Positions 6,881 through 9,188 of a stretch of 9,188 bases of DNA are shown here, piece by piece. The stretch is taken from NCBI GenBank assembly GCA_002367335.1, contig DFBI01000051.1, forward strand, positions 1 to 9,188, given 5' to 3'. The notes beneath the pieces are model-generated. The model saw only the letters and a list, made by a program, of their open reading frames with translations, did not search any database and was not told where the DNA came from. The position numbers and the translations under genes were made by a program. How positions within the stretch are numbered: the first letter of the stretch is position 1; each line of letters starts with the position of its first letter. Source of the DNA: Syntrophaceae bacterium UBA3084. GTDB lineage: Bacteria > Desulfobacterota > Syntrophia > Syntrophales > UBA6807.

Positions 6881-7411
6881 TTATAAAGAAGGACTGTGAG
6901 GTGTATCGGTTGGTGCATCGGGTGCTTCAGGCGGAGTTGGTGGAGCTGGCGCTGGTGGTGCTGGTACTGGCGCAGGCGGTGCAGGGGCCGGCGGTGTGGG
7001 AGCTTCTCCCGGAGAAGCTGTGGTTAACTCCCCTTCCGGGACTGTTACTGTCTGTCCTCCGGAAGTCACCTCAACCGTGCCTTTAACAACCTGCACAGTT
7101 GCTTTACCTGTGTCAGGATCAATAAAAGCTTTGATCGTTACATCGTCAGACAATTTAAAAGTTTTCCAGCCATCCCCGGCGGATATGTCTAATATCTCCC
7201 CATCGGCCAGGATGATGGTTTCTCCCTGATCATTGACGCTGATCGTTACGGCGGGAACTCCTTCGGTCGCAAAAGCCGGATAAGACTGGAATACTGAAAA
7301 TACAAGAAAGACTGAGCAGGCAATAATTTTAAGAAGCTTTGTCCTAACACCTTCGGGGTGGGGAGAAGGTGAGACTGAGCACACTTCGGGTCTTTTTTCA
7401 ATTTTATTCAT
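6881..7411 (-). CDS. Secreted FecR-like domain protein with proline-rich C-terminal tail
   Basis: This 176-residue protein is the first gene of the EPS operon. A hydrophobic signal segment (about 25-43) ends at SYPAFA (43-48, likely cleavage), preceded by an unusually long N-region. Residues 52-131 resemble a FecR-type fold: repeated short beta strands with a KGTVEVTSGGQTVTVPEGE motif (110-128), as in FecR-domain proteins placed near polysaccharide genes. From 134 to 168 the chain is a Pro/Ala-rich tail (PAP, APP and PTP units), probably extended and possibly spanning periplasm or cell-wall layers. No anti-sigma cytoplasmic part or membrane helix beyond the signal is present, so it is not a classical FecR regulator. 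The start at 7411 has a good GGGGG-containing ribosome-binding site 7-8 bases upstream. Codons ~16-24 lie in a hairpin-forming repeat (7348-7371). Function is unknown; a periplasmic or surface role in polymer handling is inference. Confidence 0.8.
   Translation of the reverse strand: MNKIEKRPEVCSVSPSPHPEGVRTKLLKIIACSVFLVFSVFQSYPAFATEGVPAVTISVNDQGETIILADGEILDISAGDGWKTFKLSDDVTIKAFIDPDTGKATVQVVKGTVEVTSGGQTVTVPEGELTTASPGEAPTPPAPAPPAPVPAPPAPAPPTPPEAPDAPTDTPHSPSL
7348..7371. repeat. Perfect 7-bp hairpin inside the 5' coding part of the FecR-like gene
   Basis: CACCTTC (7348-7354) and GAAGGTG (7365-7371) are perfect inverted arms around a 10-base G-rich/C-rich loop. It encodes the Ser/Pro/His-rich stretch between the start and the signal-peptide core. 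It may be an inserted palindromic repeat or a translation-affecting mRNA hairpin; neither is shown. Confidence 0.6.
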
Positions 7412-7570
7412 TTCATCCCCCTGTCTTATATTTACTAATTAGTCTCTGAACGAAAACCGCCAAATGCAAGCAATCTTTGCGTTTGTGTAAGGTTGCTTCG
7501 GGAGTACCTCATAAAAAATTTAAAACAATTTTTATTGGGAATTCTTGAGCGCCCTGTCTCTCTATCATTA
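7412..7570 (-). promoter_or_regulatory. Probable long 5' leader of the EPS operon with two hairpins
   Basis: If the promoter at 7571-7597 is used, about 150 nt precede the first gene. Two weak hairpins can be drawn: AAGCAA/TTGCTT (7468-7473 and 7493-7498, 19-nt loop) and an AT-rich stem (7511-7520 with 7527-7535). Neither is a canonical intrinsic terminator. No JUMPStart/ops element (GGCGGTAGCGTG) and no riboswitch class I can match is present. Confidence 0.3.
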
Positions 7571-7597
7571 ATTATATTATATTGACTTTTTAGTCAA
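7571..7597 (-). promoter_or_regulatory. Candidate sigma70-type promoter with a palindrome over the -35 box
   Basis: On the minus strand TTGACT (7597-7592) is followed after 15 bp by TATAAT (7576-7571); another TATAAT lies at 7581-7576. The spacing is shorter than the 17-bp optimum. TTGACT-AAAA-AGTCAA (7597-7582) is a perfect 6-4-6 palindrome that covers the -35 box and could be an operator. It lies between the truncated IS3 end and the EPS operon and points into the operon. Confidence 0.4.
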
Positions 7598-7697
7598 ATA
7601 AATAAAAAATATATGCAACCGTGGATTCTTCCTTGATTGCCTCGACAGCCATCTTGGCCTTGAAGGCCGCATCGTATTTCTTTCGCATCGATCTCAT
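7590..7697 (-). pseudogene. IS3-family transposase OrfA, 5' fragment
   Basis: Minus-strand ATG at 7697, preceded by a strong AGGAGG ribosome-binding site (about 7703-7708), opens a 35-codon frame. Its first ~28 residues (MRSMRKKYDAAFKAKMAVEA, then IKEESTVA) match the start of the HTH_Tnp_1 OrfA proteins of IS3-family elements, where the usual continuation is an ELA...YGV helix-turn-helix. Here the frame leaves the family after codon 28 (base ~7614), reads an AT-rich tail and stops at 7592-7590. This is a deletion remnant, not a functional transposase. Confidence 0.8.
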
Positions 7698-7770
7698 CTG
7701 CCCTCCTCCTGAACTTGCAAAAAAGTGTAAGCCGATACACCTTAATCACCTGTCCAGAATTTGGGGTACA
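7614..7770 (-). mobile_element. IS3-family left-end remnant (terminal repeat + OrfA start)
   Basis: On the minus strand the element begins TGTACCCC (7770-7763) and continues AAATTCTGGACA (7762-7751). This resembles the conserved CCC...TGGACA terminal repeat of IS3-family elements. It is followed by a ~70-bp leader, a ribosome-binding site and the OrfA start. The element is cut at about 7614; the other end and OrfB are absent from the window. Confidence 0.7.
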
Positions 7771-8000
7771 TTATGTCGGCATCCTTCATGGCAAGCCAAA
7801 AGTAGTTTACACTTTGTTCATCCTATATTTTGGCAGTGAAATTTGAAATTAGAAACTTGAAATTGGGAAAAACACAAAGATGTAGATGCGTTACCTAATT
7901 TCAAATTTTGAATTTCCAGTTTCGGCATCAGCACTCAATTCTATAATGCACCCTTTTGGGGAATAAGTGTAAACTGGTGAATGAAGGATGCCATTATGTC
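7770..8000. mobile_element. MITE-like element (7778-7992) with 12-bp TIRs and 8-bp target duplication
   Basis: GGCATCCTTCAT (7778-7789) and ATGAAGGATGCC (7981-7992) are perfect 12-bp terminal inverted repeats. They are flanked on the outside by perfect direct repeats ATTATGTC (7770-7777 and 7993-8000), the signature of an 8-bp target-site duplication. A second perfect 11-bp inverted pair lies inside, AGTTTACACTT (7804-7814) and AAGTGTAAACT (7965-7975). The subterminal spacing differs, 14 bp on the left and 5 bp on the right. The 215-bp body has no transposase, so it is non-autonomous. Families with 8-bp duplications (for example IS1595, ISL3, IS66) are possible parents; I cannot assign one. 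The left duplication overlaps by one base the outer end of the IS3 remnant. Confidence 0.75.
7838..7925. repeat. Inward-facing AAATT-rich inverted repeat inside the MITE-like element
   Basis: The left arm (7838-7870) and right arm (7893-7925) share TTTGAAATTAG / CTAATTTCAAA as a perfect 11-bp inverted match (7842-7852 and 7895-7905). About 22 bp of unrelated sequence separates the arms. The 15-mer GAAACTTGAAATTGG at 7852-7866 matches the minus strand at 1365-1351 exactly, tying it to the repeat between cpsB and the ligase gene. Confidence 0.65.
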
Positions 8001-8180
8001 TATAGAGAGTTTAGAAAAAGGGGGAAAATTAGAAGATACTTCCTCAACAAGTTTTTACTTCTCTATGGCAAAGCCAAGCTTGTAATAATCCCGCCAAACA
8101 CAAAGCGTGCATCTGGCCTAATTTCTGCCTACAAATGGGCAAGAAAGCACAAGATGGGCATGTGGAGGAAGAAAAACTAA
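7956..8180 (+). CDS. Small basic hypothetical ORF, 74 aa, doubtful
   Basis: I do not recognise it. The frame opens with TTG at 7956, with a GTG at 7977 as alternative; its first ~12 codons lie within the right end of the MITE-like element and the remainder begins at the target duplication. The peptide is very rich in Lys/Arg (RKRGKIRR near residues 20-27, KWARKHK near 60-66), with a short hydrophobic run (KFLLLYG, KLVIIPP). No ribosome-binding site is at a good distance. It may be the 3' part of an older gene cut by the insertion, or chance open frame in A-rich DNA. Confidence 0.3.
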   Translation: MGNKCKLVNEGCHYVYREFRKRGKIRRYFLNKFLLLYGKAKLVIIPPNTKRASGLISAYKWARKHKMGMWRKKN

Positions 8181-8402
8181 TCAGGACCCCGTTAGATACG
8201 AACTCCTGCAGGGCTTACCTTCTTTAATGACCCAGAAAACTCATCCAAATCCTTACATCTCAAATTCTGCTAGATAGAAATAGCGAAACTGCTCAATAAA
8301 TTGAGTTGTGGAAAACAAATATCACAAAAATAAAATCCCATTCCTGATTACACTGCAAAAAGTCGGAGTCGATCTAAAGCTATAACATAAACATATTCGT
8401 AA

Positions 8403-8432
8403 TATATAAGTTACGCATACGAAACTTATATA
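8403..8432. repeat. Perfect 10-bp inverted repeat with 10-bp spacer
   Basis: TATATAAGTT (8403-8412) and AACTTATATA (8423-8432) are perfect complementary arms around ACGCATACGA. A second, offset pair TTCGTA (8396-8401) and TACGAA (8418-8423) overlaps it. It could be a regulator or recombinase site or a transcript hairpin. It lacks the GC-rich stem and T-run of an intrinsic terminator. Confidence 0.55.
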
Positions 8433-8526
8433 GCTATTTCAGGATGGCGGCTCAAAATAGACTTTTTTCAGCGGAATCAAGGATTAAAAGAGATTTGCTA
8501 ATGTATCTGCCACCTCTGTTTTTATA

Positions 8527-8551
8527 GGAAAATTTGGAAATTTGGACTTTG
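8527..8551. repeat. Fragment of the AAATT-rich repeat family
   Basis: TTGGAAATTTGG (8534-8545) followed by ACTTT matches TTGGAAATTTGG (1245-1256) followed by CTTT in the left arm of the 1212-1377 repeat. It is a single arm without a partner. Confidence 0.45.
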
Positions 8552-8589
8552 GGCTTAACCACTGAACTATTTATGTCGATAATATATAT

Positions 8590-9081
8590 ATGCCTAAAAA
8601 GAATAATATGGAAAATACCAAAGGGCCTTTTAAAAGCCTGCCTTTGGGCGAAGAAAATCTATTGAGCCAGGCTTCTAGATTTTATTTCAATCGCCTCAAA
8701 GCCCAAACAGACGCTACTAGGGTTGGGAGACTCCTTTTAAAAGATAAGGTAATCAGTCAGAGCGAATTCAGAAATGCCCTTAACAAACAGAGAAAAGAGT
8801 GCAGGTTACTTGGTAAAATGTTGACTCAGATGGGCCTTTTAAAGCAAGAGGAACTTGCAGAAGTCCTTAATCTCCAAACTAGCCTAAGAGCTAAAATAGT
8901 ATCTAAATTTGGTGAAGAAAAACTAAAGTTAGGCAGCATTTTACTGCACACCAAGACCATCACCCAAGAACAGCTTAATAAAGCACTACTGATACAAAAA
9001 GAGACAAAAGAGCTTCTGGGAGAAATCCTGATAAAAATTGGAGCTGTTTTACGTAGCACCCTAGTACAACGTAAAATTTAA
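8590..9081 (+). pseudogene. MshEN-motif (c-di-GMP-binding class) repeat protein, probably truncated by an IS630 insertion
   Basis: The frame of 163 residues has a ~43-residue polar leader, then motifs fitting the MshEN consensus (RLGxxLLxxGLLxxxxLxxxLxxQ, two 24-residue motifs split by five). Motif 1 spans 44-67 (RVG...Q67), then RKECR. Motif 2 spans 73-96 (LLG...Q96). After a 16-residue linker, motif 3 spans 113-136 (KLG...Q136), then KETKE. Motif 4 starts at 142 (LLGEILIKIGAV) and leaves the pattern after residue 153. MshEN domains occur at the N-terminus of MshE/GspE/PilB-type ATPases and as stand-alone modules, and several bind c-di-GMP. Arg at motif position 1 is kept only in motif 1 (Lys in motif 3, Leu in 2 and 4), so binding is uncertain. 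No clear ribosome-binding site precedes ATG 8590 or the alternative at 8608. The last ~10 codons likely come from the IS end (TA at 9050-9051). Confidence 0.65.
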
Positions 9082-9188
9082 AGCTTCGCATTTTGTGCAG
9101 TATTTGCTATAGTCGTCTTCAACAGAAAAGGAGGACGACATGGCACCACGATATCGAGTGACATTAACAAAAGAAGAACGGAAAGATT
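9052..9188 (+). mobile_element. IS630-family element, left end (continues beyond window)
   Basis: The transposase start at 9140 and the break in the MshEN pattern near 9049 place the element's left end about 90 bp before the gene. IS630 elements insert at TA, and a TA lies at 9050-9051 exactly where the upstream protein loses its repeat pattern. The exact terminal repeat cannot be proven without the other end. Confidence 0.5.
9140..9188 (+). CDS. IS630-family transposase, N-terminal 16 codons
   Basis: ATG at 9140 sits behind an excellent AAAGGAGG ribosome-binding site (9127-9134). The 16 visible residues, MAPRYRVTLTKEERKD, match the usual start of IS630-family transposases, where the VTLT.EER segment leads into the helix-turn-helix. 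The DDE catalytic part lies outside the window, so intactness cannot be judged. Confidence 0.72.
   Translation, partial: MAPRYRVTLTKEERKD

Larger units (their letters stand above)
8181..8589. other. AT-rich gene-free stretch
   Basis: No convincing gene is present in these 409 bp. It contains a small perfect palindrome CTCAAT-AA-ATTGAG (8292-8305), the longer 10-bp-armed palindrome at 8403-8432 and a fragment of the AAATT repeat family (8527-8551). A 26-codon open stretch on the minus strand (8270-8192) lacks a start and is not called. Confidence 0.6.

Noticed and set aside
6901..7086. Hydrophobic Val/Leu-rich plus-strand frame
   Set aside because: It is the complement of the proline/alanine tail codons of the FecR-like gene; such GC-rich repeats give artificial hydrophobic frames.
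7412..7500. ACGCAAAG on the minus strand in the operon leader, suggestive of a c-di-GMP-I (GEMM) riboswitch
   Set aside because: The other conserved GEMM parts (GGGCAAACC before it and the GGTAGC...GGTTACC tetraloop-receptor arm after it) are not present.
7621..7839. 72-codon plus-strand frame
   Set aside because: It is antisense to the IS3 OrfA fragment and terminal repeat, whose minus-strand ribosome-binding site and family match are much stronger.
8192..8270. Minus-strand 26-codon stretch ending FSGSLKKVSPAGVRI, looking like a protein C-terminus
   Set aside because: It is bounded by a stop directly upstream, has no start codon, and I cannot match it to a family.
8396..8432. Resemblance to loxP or dif
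   Set aside because: Arm sequences match neither site well, and the central spacing is off; reported only as a palindrome.

Overview
The window comes from a Gram-negative (diderm) bacterium. It encodes a lipoprotein of the Wza/OPX type, an outer-membrane beta-barrel protein and a Wzc-like inner-membrane kinase. Moderate GC, many short dispersed repeats and several insertion-sequence (IS) remnants fit an environmental bacterium such as an anammox planctomycete, Desulfobacterota or Nitrospirota relative. The phylum cannot be fixed from these bases alone.

Positions 1-7411 (minus strand) form one apparent exopolysaccharide (EPS) operon, transcribed right to left. The order is a FecR-like secreted protein with a proline-rich tail, an outer-membrane beta-barrel protein, an OPX (Wza-type) lipoprotein, a Wzz-BY-kinase fusion (Wzc/ExoP type), a PHP-type tyrosine phosphatase (CpsB/YwqE type), and an O-antigen ligase/polymerase (Wzy_C) family membrane protein that runs off the left edge. 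Together these cover polymerisation or ligation of lipid-linked repeat units, chain-length control by a phosphorylation cycle, and periplasmic and outer-membrane export. The OPX protein ends straight after its SLBB domains and has no visible outer-membrane helix, so the adjacent barrel is an attractive candidate for the outer-membrane pore. A sigma70-like promoter with an overlapping palindrome lies about 160-185 bp upstream of the first gene.

Positions 7590-8589 are an accessory, repeat-rich stretch. It holds the left end of an IS3-family element (terminal repeat, ribosome-binding site and the first ~28 codons of OrfA, then truncation). Next to it is a 215-bp element with perfect 12-bp terminal inverted repeats and a perfect 8-bp flanking duplication (MITE-like, non-autonomous). 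A small basic ORF of uncertain reality, an AT-rich palindrome and pieces of an AAATT-rich repeat family follow.

Positions 8590-9188 (plus strand) hold a protein made of MshEN-type (c-di-GMP-binding class) motifs. It appears cut in its fourth motif by an IS630-family element, whose transposase gene starts at 9140 and leaves the window.

A recurring theme is that short repeats sit at the ends of genes and are read as coding sequence: the CpsB C-terminus, the annotatable N-terminal extension of the OPX protein, and the FecR-like protein's N-terminus. A related composite repeat lies between cpsB and the ligase gene.
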